From: Dirofilaria immitis | Lineage: Eukaryota > Nematoda > Chromadorea > Rhabditida > Onchocercidae | Direction: 5' to 3' | DNA length: 64,000 bases | NCBI GenBank assembly: GCA_024305405.1 | Contig: JAKNDB010000066.1 | Span: 434,001 to 498,000, forward strand | Shown: one piece after another, positions 1-15,600 of the stretch | Layout of the letters: each line of letters begins with the position of its first letter | Position numbering within the stretch: position 1 is the first letter of the stretch | Translations under genes and position numbers: made by a program | The notes under the pieces: generated by a model | Seen by the model: the letters and a program-made list of their open reading frames with translations, nothing else | What the model was told of the DNA's origin: nothing | Database searches by the model: none

Positions 1-2270
<2,270 letters not shown>

Positions 2271-2309
2271 AATATTTGGCCTTAAGGCGTGGCTTAAGGC
2301 TTCTTTCCA

Positions 2310-2411
2310 GACATGGCTATATTGTGTGACATACTACTACAACAGGATCGATATATTCAACGAATTGAACAGAAGGAGATAGATATTTGCTAACAACAAC
2401 CCGATAATCGA
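2310..2411 (+). promoter_or_regulatory. 5' leader with possible trans-splice acceptor and upstream ORF
   Basis: A pyrimidine-rich acceptor (CTTCTTTCCAG) ends at 2310. It is followed by an ATG at 2313 that opens a 26-codon upstream ORF. That ORF is in the same frame as the main start at 2412 but is closed by TAA seven codons before it. The acceptor could be a cis-splice or spliced-leader site. If the transcript begins here, the upstream ORF would precede the main start and could reduce its translation. This is inference from sequence only. Confidence 0.4.
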
Positions 2412-4367
2412 ATGTTGTGTTGTTGCTGTTGGAAACCATATCATTGCGCTTTAGCACTTAGTGTTATTGATGCAACAATCGTTGGTATTTTTGCATATCG
2501 TACCGCTGATTTATTATATCGATCCGGAAATAACAGGTAAGTTTTTTTCTAAATCAATTATTATTTAATTAGCATATATTGGATGGATGGATGAATGGAT
2601 GAGTTATTTATTTCATCATTTTCAATTATTAACTTATGAATTAATTAGTCTCCGATAACATTATTTATAGCCATACCTTTCTTTACCCAATTTTTTTTTT
2701 TTTTTTGGTTTTGAGGCCCTGTTTGATATTTAGCTCATGAAAGCATTGAATGATGCAATAAATTTCGATAATAAATGATAATAATTAATCTATCATTTAT
2801 TTATCTGATAAGCCTTATTTAACATTAAATGATTAATATTAATTATGTAGATAAGATTAATTATCATTTATGATTAAATGATTTTCATGTATAATCATAA
2901 TTTCTGATAATTTTTTAGTTGAAATTTTAGAATTTTTAGTAATACCAGAAGTTTTTCACAAAAGCAATAAATTATAAGATATATTTTCAATGTTAGCTTG
3001 AAAGATTAAAAATTATCAGAAAGCTTATATCCTAAACAAAACTTATGGCTTTTTATTTATTCATATAGAAATTTTAAAAATTTTAAAATTCAACTTGTTC
3101 ACTTAGAATAAATAAATTTGTTTTATGATTATATATATACCTTCGTGTTTACATGAATTATTATTTATTCGAGAAAGATTTTATCAATTAATAAAATTTT
3201 AATCAATGGAATTGATTAAATGAGACGTTTTGACGATTAATTATTATGAATCCCTTTTAAATACGTTGATATTTACATCAGATGTGATATAAAACGTGCT
3301 ATCATTATTTAAGAATAATTTTTCTGAATTATTTCCTTCTTCAACTCATTGATACTTATCTTTCTTACTTAATTTATCATTATAAATTATATTAATTTTT
3401 TATCCATTACTAATTCATTAAGTTGAATTAGAAAATTATGGTTTACATATATATTATTATTCGTTAAATATTAGATAATAATACTGAAATGATTGTAGAA
3501 TTTAGGATAAAAAGAAGAAAGAATTTTGCAAATATTCAAATAATATTAATTAATTTTCTAATAATTACAGTAATTGGATCGATTTTGCTATTAATAATTT
3601 TTGTAATACTTACAGTAATTGGATCGATTTTGCTATGTTCATAATTCTTCTCGGTTTATTCATATGTGAATTATTAAGTATGATAACGTTAGCTGTTTCA
3701 TATCGACGGAATAATTCACGTTACGTACTGCCACGTTTAACGTTACTTACCGGTCAATTTGCCATAACAACATTCATTTCTGTTATTTTAATTTTATATT
3801 TTATGGGATTTACCGATAAACTCAATGATATTGTTATCAATTCATATGAGGTATAAATTTATATTTACATTTGCTAATTGTTTAATTTTTAATAATTTAT
3901 TCAAATTTTTATCGATCTTTAGTCTTATACATGATAATACAATAATCGATCGATTCCTTTTTTTTTCATCTTGTTCAAATGATTAAATTATTATCATATT
4001 TATATTTTGTATTAAAATAACTAATCAAAAATAGGCTGATATTAATGTTATATATGGAAATTTCCAAAAATTTTTCATTATTATTTCAGTATTGGGCTGA
4101 CGATAAACTTGATGAAGATGATCGTAAAAGAGCTGTTAATGATTTATTCATTTATGCTATTGGTACTTTTACTGTTGTATTCATCTATACCATATATGAA
4201 TTATTCGAATTATACATTACTCGAAAATATCAAAAACTCTTGATACACCACCGGAATTCATTCCTGTAAGGAATCAGGAACCACCACGATTAGCTGGACC
4301 AAAATTAAGCATCACTCAACAGCAACATGTACCACCACCACCACCCTATAATCCGGAATATCATTAA
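2412..4367 (+). CDS. four-TM membrane protein with PPxY tail (LAPTM-like)
   Basis: Three exons: 2412-2536, 3616-3850 and 4090-4367 (about 212 residues after one frame correction). The start MLCCCCWKPYH is a cysteine cluster, followed by four hydrophobic segments at about residues 12-34, 49-70, 80-105 and 135-157. The cytosolic tail is proline-rich and ends in PPPPPYNPEYH, containing a PPxY motif of the kind bound by NEDD4-family WW domains. Four helices with a C-terminal PY motif resemble the lysosomal LAPTM4/5 family; this assignment is inference. Exon phases 2 and 0 agree. The tail is in a different frame from the fourth helix: the helix frame stops at 4267-4269, whereas the proline tail stops at 4365-4367, and one extra base at the A5 run 4232-4236 joins them. 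An in-frame upstream copy of the exon 2 acceptor exists at 3570. An AATAAA at 4511 may be the polyadenylation signal. A homologous gene follows at 6365. Confidence 0.75.
3565..3636 (+). repeat. duplicated 3' splice site, 27-bp direct repeat at 45-bp spacing
   Basis: The bases from TTACAG through the first 21 exon bases occur at 3565-3591 and again at 3610-3636. The second copy starts exon 2. The first would add 45 bases, that is 15 codons without a stop, so both acceptors keep frame. Confidence 0.9.
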
Positions 4368-5640
4368 TTCAATCATTTCCTTTTTCATATCACTTATTGA
4401 TAGAGGTTAAGCGTCAGTACTGATTGGCATCGAAATTCAAATTTTTATCTATTACAAATTTTACTCTATTTGATTATTTTCATGATACATGCACATAAAA
4501 TAATATTAACAATAAATATTATTTACTTAATGCTAATTTCTAATTTTTCTTTTATATTTATAAAAAAAAAAAAAAGAGAAAACTTGGTCTCTTCATCTAA
4601 AATAATCATCTCATATCGTATATAATTTTATCCTAAACTTTAAATCAAAAGAGTAATATTTGCAAGTGATAAGATTGTAGATGTGGAAAAGTTAAATTTA
4701 AGTGCAAAAAAATATCAGTGAAAGTAAAATTTCAATTTTTATTGTTACGCATGCTCTTATCATCATGAATAATCTAGTTGGTTGATTTTAAATTGACAAC
4801 ATTATCGCAGCTCTATTTGTCATCAATAAATGATTGGGTCGGTTTATTTTTACCAATTTTCATTCTCTTACAAATCGATTTTAGAAAAAAAATTTTTTTT
4901 CCTTTTCAAATCAAACATTTCCTTTCCTTTCTATTTTTGCTCTTTTTTTCTGAATTATAAAAACTTTAAAATTTTTATTTTTACTGCTTTTTTTCTAAAT
5001 TTGTATTTTCATTATTTATAATTTAAAATTAAAAGTGAAAATTTCATTTCAAATGAAAACCTTTTAAATTATAACAAAAATAACAAAGAAAAAAATGAGA
5101 ATAAAATATAATCGAAAATGAATAGCAACCATAGATATAATAAAAATGGAATATTATTTTCAATTAATTAGGAATGATTTATGTGTATTCAAATTTTAGA
5201 AAAACATTTTTAATTAATTGTAATTTTAAAATAATTACTTTTTGTATTATTGAAATGATAATTTTTCAAATGTAATTGACTATTTTTTTGTTTTTTACCT
5301 TTACTTTTTTTGGAAAATATTATAAAAAGAATTGTGATTTTTTTGTTATTAATAAGCGAAATTGATAACTTTCATTTTTGTTTTACTTACTTTTCACTTC
5401 TTTTTCATATTAATTAATTAATTACCATACATATATTTTCTTACAACTTTTTTATTTCTTATATTCGATTATTTGTGTATTTGATTAAAGTGTAACAAAT
5501 ATACCTACACACATACTCATGTAATTTGTTATTCATTGATGTTTATAAGATTGAGCTTTAACTAAGTTTTGTTATAAAATAAACAAAATTCATTAATCGT
5601 TTCTATATGTACGCACATATGAAATTTAATTCTGAAACGA

Positions 5641-5744
5641 AAGTTGTAAGAATGCTTGTTTAAAGAGAAAGTTTTAGGAATGATTGTTTAAAAAGAAAGT
5701 TGTAAAAATGATTGTTTAAAGAGAAAGTTGTAAAAATGTTGAAG
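5641..5744. repeat. 28-bp minisatellite, 3.7 copies
   Basis: Units begin at 5641, 5669, 5697 and 5725 with the core AAGTTGTAAAAATG followed by a TTGTTTAAA block. The last copy is truncated at 5744, just before the hammerhead-like motif. Confidence 0.92.
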
Positions 5745-5755
5745 AATAATTTCAT

Positions 5756-5790
5756 CGGATGCACTGACTAGCGAAAGGCTCGAAATATCA
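5756..5790 (+). ncRNA. possible degenerate hammerhead ribozyme-like motif
   Basis: The order CTGA (5764-5767), short AGC/GCT stem (5770-5772 with 5778-5780), CGAAA (5781-5785), then ATC (5787-5789) opposite GAT (5758-5760) resembles the CUGANGA-stem II-GAAA core of small hammerheads found in Penelope-like elements and retrozymes. The conserved G after CUGAN is U here, and stem III is short, so it may be inactive or a coincidence. Confidence 0.22.
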
Positions 5791-6364
5791 TTTCAAGGTA
5801 AATATTATTTTGTATTCAAAAATAAATAGATAATATAAAATTATTCCAAAACTAAATAATTTTTTATCCCTTCTTTCCTTTTTTTGTTTACAATATTAAA
5901 TTAATTATTTTTAAGAATATTTTTGTTATAATTTTTTTTTTTATAGCTATTATCTTTAGTTCCCTTCTCTTTCTCTCTCTTTTTTTTTGTTTTCTTTAAT
6001 CAATTAATTGGATGAAATGTTCTGAGAAAAAAAATTTAATAATAAATTTGATTCAAATAATATTGCTATCAATCAATATTGAAATAAATTTAAAAATAAA
6101 AGATATAATGATGAAATAAACAAGAAAAAAAAGGCAGGAATAAGCATAAATCGTAACTAAGAGTTTATATTTCATAGGCTTAAAAAGAAAAAATTTACAT
6201 TATTTGTACAGATGGAATATATTATTGGCACACAATATTTTTGTTTAAATTATAATTGTCACAATTGGCTAAATTTAAGCCATTTTTGATTGACAAACGG
6301 CTGGCGAATTCAAGTGACATTTTTTTTTTTTTTTTGGAAACGAAACCATTTGTTGATATCAGTT

Positions 6365-8753
6365 ATGTTATCATCATCGATCACATTATCATCATTAGCA
6401 ACAATCGAAGGATTAGAAGAATCAAGCGAAAAAGTATTGGATGTATCAAATGAACCTATTTCACCTCAATATGTGATACCGATAACACCGGATAATCATT
6501 TATCACCAACATTGATACCATCATATACATCATATGGTAGCAGCAATGAAATAAATTTTGATCATAATGATATTAAATATCAATGTTGTTATGGATATAT
6601 GCATATTACAGTTAGTTTTAAGTTTCGTATTAGAATTAAAATTATAAATGATAAAAACGCCATGTAAGATACATCAGTGATAAATAATTGATATGCATTT
6701 AGGTTATGATAATATTTTTGCCCCCATTTGCAATAAAAAGATCTAGCTGTATCATTTGAAATGAATTGTATTAATATGATAATAATAAAACTGTATATTA
6801 ATATGATAATAATAATAACAACTATAATAATGATAATAATACGTATATCCATTTCAATTTATTGTTTTTATAATTTCTGAAACATTAAATTGATAATCCG
6901 ATAAAAGTTTCAATTTTTAGCAACGGCAAATAATTTTATGTAAATTAAAATTGTAAATGATTTAAATTGAAATTTTGTTTCAGTAAATTAATGCACTAAG
7001 GATAAGATATAAATAAAAGGATTAGTAAATTAAGTTACAAATATTACTTATACAATCAAATATTTTAATGTGTGATTGAAGGTTAATATATACTGTGCTT
7101 TTACAGTTAGCAGCTCGAATTCTTTCGATCGCTTGTCTTTGCAGTACGGTATTTATCGTTTTCCTTACAGTATGCTCACAAGGTGCGACATTAGCATTTT
7201 ATTCGATTGCATCATTCGCTTTTGCATTTGCTATTTTTGTTACTTTAGCATATGGGATTTTTAAAGAGAAACAAATATTCGTCATACCTTATATAATTTT
7301 TCAAGTAAGTTAGTAAAGAATTTAATTATAAATTTGTTAAAATTACTAATTTTCATTCGTTATATTAAAATAACAAATTCAATAAATACTAATTAAAATT
7401 TGACAATTTTTATTATCATGTTAATTGAATACAATTAATAAATTTTAGTTAGTTTAGTAATTACTGATATCATATTAATTATATTGACATCGTATTAAAT
7501 TCAAAGTTGATAGATGCAAATTAATGCTGTAATTTCTGTTAAATTATATTAAATAAATAAAGTCGACAAATAGTAATTAATGTAGTAATTTCTGATTTAT
7601 ATTAAGTATTAATTCGATAAATGTTAGTTCGATTATCTCATTTCCAAATTATTCAATTCTATTTTGTTGTTCGAATCCTATTATATATATATGCATATAT
7701 AGGCATTAAATTTTCAAATCAGAATATTAAAAACTTACAAAGGTATTGAAGAAACTTTGAAAATGCACACAATATTAGATGATAGACATTACTGATTAAT
7801 TTTTAAATGACAATTTTGGGAAATCATAAAGTTTGGTATAGAATACTTATATATCGGATATAATAATATTTGACTAAAATCCAATTATGTATTTTATTTC
7901 AGATTACATCAATCATATGTACAATACTTATACTTTTTGTCTTCATCATTGCTTCCATATTTTCCGATAAAATGTACAATAGTCTTGCTAAAGATCTTGG
8001 AATACGAATCGATAACAATGTAAACACCAAATCCGGTGTCTCTTTTTACAAAACTTTTGAAATATTGTAATATTTTATCAAATCTTAATTCTATTTCAAA
8101 ATTTCCGATCTTTTCACTAAATTTACATAATTGAATTGGAGTCAGTCTTATCAAATTTTCAATTTAAACATGTCTAAGCCCAAAATAAATTTGAACATTT
8201 AATGTTTCATTCATGATATCGGAAAACAATATATTGCACTAAAATGCTTTTTAGATTCTTTTCTAAAAAGCAAACTGGTGAAGTTATGTTTGATTTCTAT
8301 AAAAAAAATTTTGTATTAGTAATAATTAACATTTTTACTGATTAAAAATTTCCTACGACCTCATGTGATACCGAATTTTCGTAGTTTACTTAAATACTTG
8401 TTTACTACATCATTGCTAGTTTACTTTTAATTAGTGAAAAATCAATTAGTACATTATCTAATTAAGATAATTATCGTAATGTAATTTGGATATGTTTATT
8501 TTAGATATTGATGTGTTGAAAAAATGTCATCTAATTATAATTTTATTTTTCAGATATGCAAATATTCAGTTTACTATTTGTGATAACACTGATAGCTTTG
8601 CTATTTATTCAAGTTTGGTTTATGGATATTATTTGTCGATTTCGAAATTTCATTTTGGATCGGGAAAATTCATTTTCTCTAAATTTAACCTCTGTACTAA
8701 ATAATAGTGATGCATTTTTCAGCAGTTTACCATCACTTTATTACAAGAAATGA
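6365..8753 (+). CDS. four-TM membrane protein, paralogue of preceding gene
   Basis: Four exons: 6365-6610, 7107-7304, 7903-8035 and 8554-8753, giving 258 residues with consistent phases 0, 0 and 1. The ATG at 6365 begins a Ser/Pro-rich stretch of about 70 residues. A KYQCCYGYMHIT motif follows, matching the cysteine-start of the preceding protein. Four hydrophobic segments follow, at roughly residues 84-108, 110-135, 140-170 and 193-218. Segment 3 shares the 'V-[IL]-P...Q' pattern with the preceding protein, supporting common ancestry. The third donor is a weak GTGTCT at 8036, chosen because only it joins in frame to the last exon. A stronger GTAAAC at 8020 would give phase 0 and an early stop. 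There is no PPxY motif; the C terminus is LYYKK. The exact function is unknown. Confidence 0.65.
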
Positions 8754-11740
8754 TTTATCATAATTTTAATATTATGCATGAAATAATCAATCATAGCATT
8801 ATTAATAATTGGAAATGAACAAAATTTAAGGAAAATCTTAGAGAAAATCGAATACAAATCGAGATTTAAATATATATGAAAGTTTTCTAAAAAGTTTTTC
8901 CAAAACTGTCTCATAATGCTGGATGCTTAATTCTTTAAGTTGAAGATATGAATGCATATTTTAAAAGTAAAATTTAAATTAGTTTGCTTTCAATCTTTGC
9001 TCTTTCTTTCGAGTAAATTCGTTAGAAAATAAACTTTTCAAACTTTTAATTCTATTCATACAATTTAAAAGACAAGTAATTGAGATTATATAATATGTTA
9101 CGTGTTTAATACGTGATTTACGTTGCAAAATCATAAAATATTCAAAACCTGTGTTCATGTTATCAGATTAATGTCACATGATATATAATATAAAACAATT
9201 CATTCAATTCAAAATAAAAATAATTTTTGGGATGATGCTCAAAACAAAAATGATTCATTCTATTATTTACTTTGCTCGTATAGCATAATCCTTGTTTTAT
9301 TTCCAATAATATTTAAAAGTTCATTTATTCATCTCTCAATTATTATCATTTTTGTTGCTTAATCAATAAGTTCCTAGCAAATATTTCATCACTGATTATA
9401 AAAATCAACAGTAATTTTCGGATGACTAAATGATAAATGATAACAAAAACATTCTGCAATTTATTTCACAACTTCTTTAATTTCAAAAATATCATTTTTA
9501 GTTTAATTTGGTTACTATGAATGTTTTTCTGCCAAAATATCATCCATTAAATTGGCAATGAAATTAAATAATAAATGAATTCCTGAGTCCTCGGAATTTG
9601 AAATTTTTAAATTCATTTCAAAACAGATCGATATGTTTGTTATATCATTCGATATATTTTTTTTTGATCTCATAGATATTATTCAAATATTTTAAGTCCG
9701 AAAAAAAGGTACAAATTTTTTGCTTTATCATTTATTATTATATTTAATGTCTTATAGTTTTGATAGAATTTCGGAAATAGCACATTTTATGCTTTATAAC
9801 GGTTAATTGGTGCAACATAATTACATTTAATTTTACAAAATGATACGATCGTTTTTAAACTAATACCGATCTTTAGATCAATCCAAGCATTATAAATTAA
9901 CGGTCAAAAAAATCATGCGATACGATTAAATTAAAGCTTTTTGTGATATGATCTCTACAAACACTGGCTCAATTTCTATTAAATCTCATCATTTTGAAAT
10001 GCTTTGTTCCTTTTTAAGTTATAGAATTGTTTATTGAAAAATTTTGCTATATTTCTTTTTTTTCACAATATCATTTTACATTTTTATTTAAAAAAGCTAT
10101 ACAAAATTAATTGTTTTGTTTTACAATTTTAATTTCAATTAAAAGATTTAATTATGTAATATCTTTTTTGTAGATATATCTAAACAGTATTTAGGTCATG
10201 TCTACTTATAAAGTTTCAACTAAATTTCGAATGTTTATAAAATTATGAAATATATTTATCTTATCGTTGGAAAATAATTAGTTCGTTTTTATATTATAAA
10301 CTTTCAAATACTAACTCCTGTAATTAAATTTCAATATTATATTATTGAAAATCATACTGCTGTACGGTATGAAATTCGATAGATTATTCGATGCATCATT
10401 TTGTAAAACTTCTTTAAAATAGTATTTGTAAGTTAGTATTTCAATGGAATTTATAAAAAATTACTAAAGCATGTTAGGATAAAGGTTAATGAAAAATATC
10501 TTAAAATTGAAAGATTGTTGCAATTAATGTTTTAGTTAAATTGGAAAAGAAGAAAAAAATCTTTATTGAATATTAAAAAATGAGTTACTAGTAATAATTT
10601 TGTTCTAACATACTGTAAGGTCAGGAGAGGAAATTAAAAACAGATGAATTAGATGATGATGATAATATGTCATAATTATATCATATCACAAACAAAGTTT
10701 CATATCGAATAACGTAATTGAATTTAAAACACACAAGACATTTATTTGGCAAACAAATTAATTTATAAGCACTGCAAGTTAGAATGTAAAGTTGAGAGTA
10801 ATTAATATGTGAGCTAACAACAATACAATGTTTATTATGGGATAAATGATAATTTGCTAAGACTGACCATGACTTGAAAATTAAAGGATGATTATATGAA
10901 ATGAATTTATTGATAAGTAGAGACAAATTAGTTTTGAAACAATAAATTGCTGTTATGCAGCAAATATTGCGAAATCATTAGTGAAAGAGTAATTAATTGA
11001 AACAATTATTTGTAATTAATTAGCGGAAACTGATTAGAAAGATAATTATGAAACGAAAATAATTGATTACTAACAGCAGAATCATTAACCTTCATAACTA
11101 ACATCAGGTTGATAGAACGGAGGAGTGAAGAGTAAGAAATAATTCAAGATTAAAAATACAAACTAATAGGATATTCAAATATATTATTTTAGATAAAAAT
11201 CGTAATCTAATTAATTATATTCGGATAATATGAAATTGAAGAAAAATAATATGGAAAAGAGTAAATTACAAAATCCGAAACATAAGTTCAACAATTTAAA
11301 AGAAAACAATGATAGAAACACTTGATGATAATAATAAAAGATTCGAGGTGATCAAAAATGATTGAACAAATGAAATTAAAGAAAACTATTGAAAATAATT
11401 TTATCTAAATCTAATGATATGCCAATACTGCAGGCAAATAGTTGATAAGCAGAACAATGACTGCCGGAACAACAAATATATTTTATAATATATCGGAGTA
11501 ACAACATAATTTTGCATTATATGATTATTCGGGAATGACAGGTGGTTTGTGGCATAAAATCAATTAAATTTGCATTAGAATTTTTCAAAACAAAAAATCA
11601 TTAATAAAATTTAATATAATCATGTAAAACTCTCAAATCCAAACACGTCGCTAACAAATTTCATATTTTGATCGTATGAAAATTATTTTTTTAAATTATT
11701 CACTTTTTTAAATTCTCATTTTCTCAATTTGAAATTATGT
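8754..11740. other. intergenic AT-rich region without recognisable gene
   Basis: No exon set with matching phases was found. An AATAAA-like word near 9026 may terminate the upstream gene. An 81-codon frame at 10681-10926 (-) starts with TTG, lacks splice context and has no recognisable motif. Confidence 0.55.
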
Positions 11741-12450
11741 GAGTTATCGAAATAATGTAAATACTCTTGATTTATGTTAATCAAATTATTACCTCAAGAT
11801 CATATGAAGTATCTAAAATCATGCTAACTTTCTTAACCGCCAATCTTGTAATTGATTAAAACGTCAAGATAATGTTAATCAACTACCAAAATGATATTTA
11901 ATTTTTGCTAAATTGTAAATTTTTTTCCAAAGTGACAATCAGATTTTTGACCGCCAAGATTATATAGGATTGTCGGCGAAAGACGAAATTGGTTATACAT
12001 AGATAGAAATGTTAAAAGTGACATTAAAGTAAATAAAATTATGAGATCAGTAAGCTAAAAAGATAACGATATAACGATGCTCACAATCAAAGCACTTGAT
12101 TCACTCACTCTCCACAAAATGCGTCTAAGGTCAACAAGCCGGATATATAAGGTAGGAATTGAAGTTTAATAACCCAATTGGAACAGTTCGACAACAGTCA
12201 GTCAGGATTATGTTACCTGACGAAAACTCAGGTCAGTCAGGGTAGTTACTCGGCGAAAACTCAATTTCAAATCGACGGTCAATCAAGACCTTTACTCAAC
12301 GACAATTCAAGTTCGATCCGACAGTTACAATTCAGTGCAGTTCGAAAAAAAAACAGTTCGGAGGACAATTCAATGTAATAGGAACCACAATTTAAAGGCA
12401 AGCGAAACAGCAGTGGTGACACGAAAGAAAAACGACAGACTTGAAGGAAA

Positions 12451-12514
12451 GATACGATCTCTCAGTAAACATTAGGATATTTGATACGATCTCTCAGTAA
12501 ACATTAAGATATGT
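12451..12514. repeat. 32-bp tandem duplication
   Basis: Two copies beginning GATACGATCTCTCAG at 12451 and 12483, differing at few positions. A looser pair of about 33-35 bp (CAGTCAGG...CGAAAACTCA) lies just upstream at 12197-12263. Confidence 0.9.
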
Positions 12515-12597
12515 TGCTCATATTCTTCGATATTTCTGTGTCCGTGTTCTTTGATATTCCTGTGTATTGCACATTTGGTTCAGACTATTGTATAAAC

Positions 12598-12621
12598 ACG
12601 ATATTGTGTTTACAATATCGT
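12598..12621. repeat. 10-bp perfect inverted repeat
   Basis: ACGATATTGT at 12598-12607 pairs with ACAATATCGT at 12612-12621 across a 4-base GTTT loop, inside the decayed retroelement-like block. Confidence 0.85.
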
Positions 12622-15600
12622 ATAAGCTTAAATATAGAAAAAGGTTCTTTCCTCTTATTCGAAAGAAATTTAAAAATTACCTTCCGTTACCCCCTTTTTT
12701 CGAGTAGGGATGTTGTTGCAAAATTGATAGCATCGTCGCTATAAAAAATTATTATCAGTTGAGAACATTTTTGCTCCATTTAGTTATGCTATAAGCGGCT
12801 CTTTCCAGCTCAACTGTCGAAAACCACAAATAATTCATAATATAAGTATGTCCAAATAATCAAATTATTTCTTGCATAACTCATCAATCAACACAGACGA
12901 ATAGTACGATTTCGGGAAGGTCGAAGAAAGTGTGATCCATAATTGAAATTTAGGTTTAAGAAATTGCTTTTCATATTCTGCTATTTATTCATTGTCAGAA
13001 TATTGTCATCGTTTATACACACTTTCTTACCGTCGTTACATGCTATTTGTTTCCTCTTATGCATATCAGCAAATGTAAACTAATGGACTCTTTTTTCTCA
13101 TCGATTATTCCCCATTCTATAGATGGCATCTTATGTCATTGATTTATCCCATGTATGTCTAAATTTTTCGTTTCTTTATTTCTTTTCCCTCCCAGGCACT
13201 TCATGTGATTACTGTTTGTCTATAGTTTGCCACAATAGTGTGTTACTAATCGAAGGGTTGGTTTTTTTGGGGCATGGGTTAGTAAGGTTCCAGTGGTAAA
13301 CGGTCGGTCTACAATCAAACTCTCAAAATCGGCAGAAACGAAATCTTTACCTCCTCCCGGAAGAAGCGACTCGAAAACCCTGAACAATCTGTCTTCAAGC
13401 AATGGAACGATTTCTTCTTGTTGTCGATATTAGCTACTTCCGATCCAGTAAACCTTTTCAAATACAATTTTCTGTGAAACATCAATTCATTCTCCATCAA
13501 AGAGGATGAAAGTTTTTCCGTTTTTTACGATAACCATATCTAATGTAACGAATCATTTATCGGATTCTCTACAGTAAATCTTACGTGCAATGCTCAAAAT
13601 CTTAAAATCTATGGTATTTGTCTGGAATGTTCTGACGATCGAAGTTTTGTACATAGTTTGGATATTATCCATCTATTATTCTTTATTCTGATAACTAAAT
13701 CCTTCGTAAAACTAACTAACATATGATAAGACATCACGCTGACAAGGGATTACCGATACTAAAATCGGCTTCTCGCGATTAATTGACATGTCTCAAGCAG
13801 TGGTTATTCAGCAGAGCAACGTCGACAGTTATTCTTTCTTCACGCTCTTACATTTTTTATTTTAATCTCCCAATATGTTTTACTCGCGTTGTTAAACATT
13901 CTTCCGCCTGCTTTGTCCAACGTAATTATTACTGTTTAAAAATTATAACGATCAACGCGTTTCTATTCGGAGGTTTTATTATCAAAATGAGTCCACAACA
14001 AAGAACGTTATTTCTCAACATATCTCCTATAAAGGAAAAATTGTTTCCACAACTACCAAGTTCCCAATACCAACAAACTTTCTTATTATATCTGTTCGCT
14101 ATATTTGTCGAGAATTTTCTCGAAACTAATTTTTAATTATAAATATTTCTAAATTTTTATTTTTCTATGAATCATTGCTTATAAAATGTAAACTATTCTC
14201 ATGGCGCCGTTTCCGGCGGATTTTCTCATTCCATAAAAATTGTCTTATGTCTAAATATGTCCATCCTTGTAAATCTCCTCCTTACGAAATCTTTTATAAA
14301 TTTCGATTACACTATTGTTATTGTCCCATTATTTTGTATATCGTAGTTGTAAGGAACAAAATCCATTGAGTTCATCGTAACAAACTTCGTTACATACTTA
14401 ATTCCTACTTCTTCAAAAAGAAAATCCTTTGAAACAATTTTTGGTGTCAGATGTGAGGTAATTTCTTCCAGTCCAATTTGATCAACTCGATACCAAAGAA
14501 AAGATTCTAAGGCTTTCCGATGAAGTAAAAGAATTCTATGACAACCAGATCGAAACCTATTGAGAGAAGAGTTATGACAACAGAAATCAAGAAACGGATT
14601 ATTAAGGAGAAAGTCAAGCGCCTCGGATTGTGCATTTTTGTGCCCGAATCAACCTGGAACCTATTCATGGAGCAGCGTAGAAGAAAGAAGAAATATGCAG
14701 AAATAGTCGACGATAAAAAGGTATCTTACATTTAATAAATACGGAAAAGAAACCGTCATTACTTTAAATATCTGTCTGTTCGGAAATTCGAATTTGGCTT
14801 GTAATATAAAATATTAAGAAAAGAATATCTTTTCAATAAATTAATTGATGTATAATCTTGGCTATAAGAATTGTAATTCGGTTGCAGGAACAGCCATTCA
14901 TAAATTAATTGCCATTGTCTTTATTGCTCCGAAAAATTTCCGACAGTCATTTCTCGCATCTGTCATTTCATTATCCATGGTAAAACTAAAAATCAAATAA
15001 TTTTCCTTCCTATGAACCATCTCCAAACGAATTGTAAAATTACTATCGCTTATCTAAATCTACCTCTGTCCAGAATTTCTTGTTCAGTCAATCATACATT
15101 GAATATTTGTTGTACCGCCCAATTAAGGGAATATATATATATATATATATATATGACGGCCTTTAACAAGAGTCATGTTTTTACTTTTTATCCAATTTGG
15201 ATCTTCTCGCTCTATTCATATATTAACTCGCTACCTCTTTTTTCGATGTTATTGGATTTCATTGTTCTTATTCGTATTTTGAGCCTAATAAAGCATCATT
15301 TAATTACCCAAGTGTGAACACAAATCAAAGCGGTGACTCATTACATTCATCAGCCAAAGAAAATCTTATCCTAAGGGTTTGTGTCAGAAAATCTTTCGAC
15401 ACAAACCGTAATGTTACATCTACACCAGAGACTCATACAACAGTTATGACAACGACTTCACCACTTCAAGCCTTATCTGATCAAACCACGTAAACTCAAA
15501 AATACTTGCACAACACTGTCTTAATAATTTTGAACTAACGGTACGATATTTAAGCCAAGATACCGAAGAACCAGTCGTATTATGACAGACATCAATCACT

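Larger units (their letters stand above)
4368..6364. other. intergenic region between the two four-TM genes
   Basis: AT-rich with no gene seen. It contains an AATAAA at 4511 for the upstream gene, the 28-bp tandem repeat at 5641-5744 and the hammerhead-like motif at 5756-5790. Open frames at 4778-5021 are low-complexity Phe/Leu runs. Confidence 0.6.

Noticed and set aside
7665..7685. TTCGAATCC resembling a tRNA T-arm
   Set aside because: No acceptor stem, anticodon arm or D-arm around it.
7903..8070. Alternative exon 3 of the second 4-TM gene ending at the stronger donor GTAAAC (8020)
   Set aside because: It gives phase 0 and an early stop in the next exon. The weaker donor at 8036 joins in frame to a complete fourth helix.
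10681..10926. 81-codon minus-strand frame
   Set aside because: It starts at TTG, has no splice signals in phase and no recognisable motif.
13220..14136. Overlapping frames on both strands, including LLPGGGKDF-like peptides
   Set aside because: Short, frame-broken and not assignable to any protein family. Kept only as part of the decayed block.
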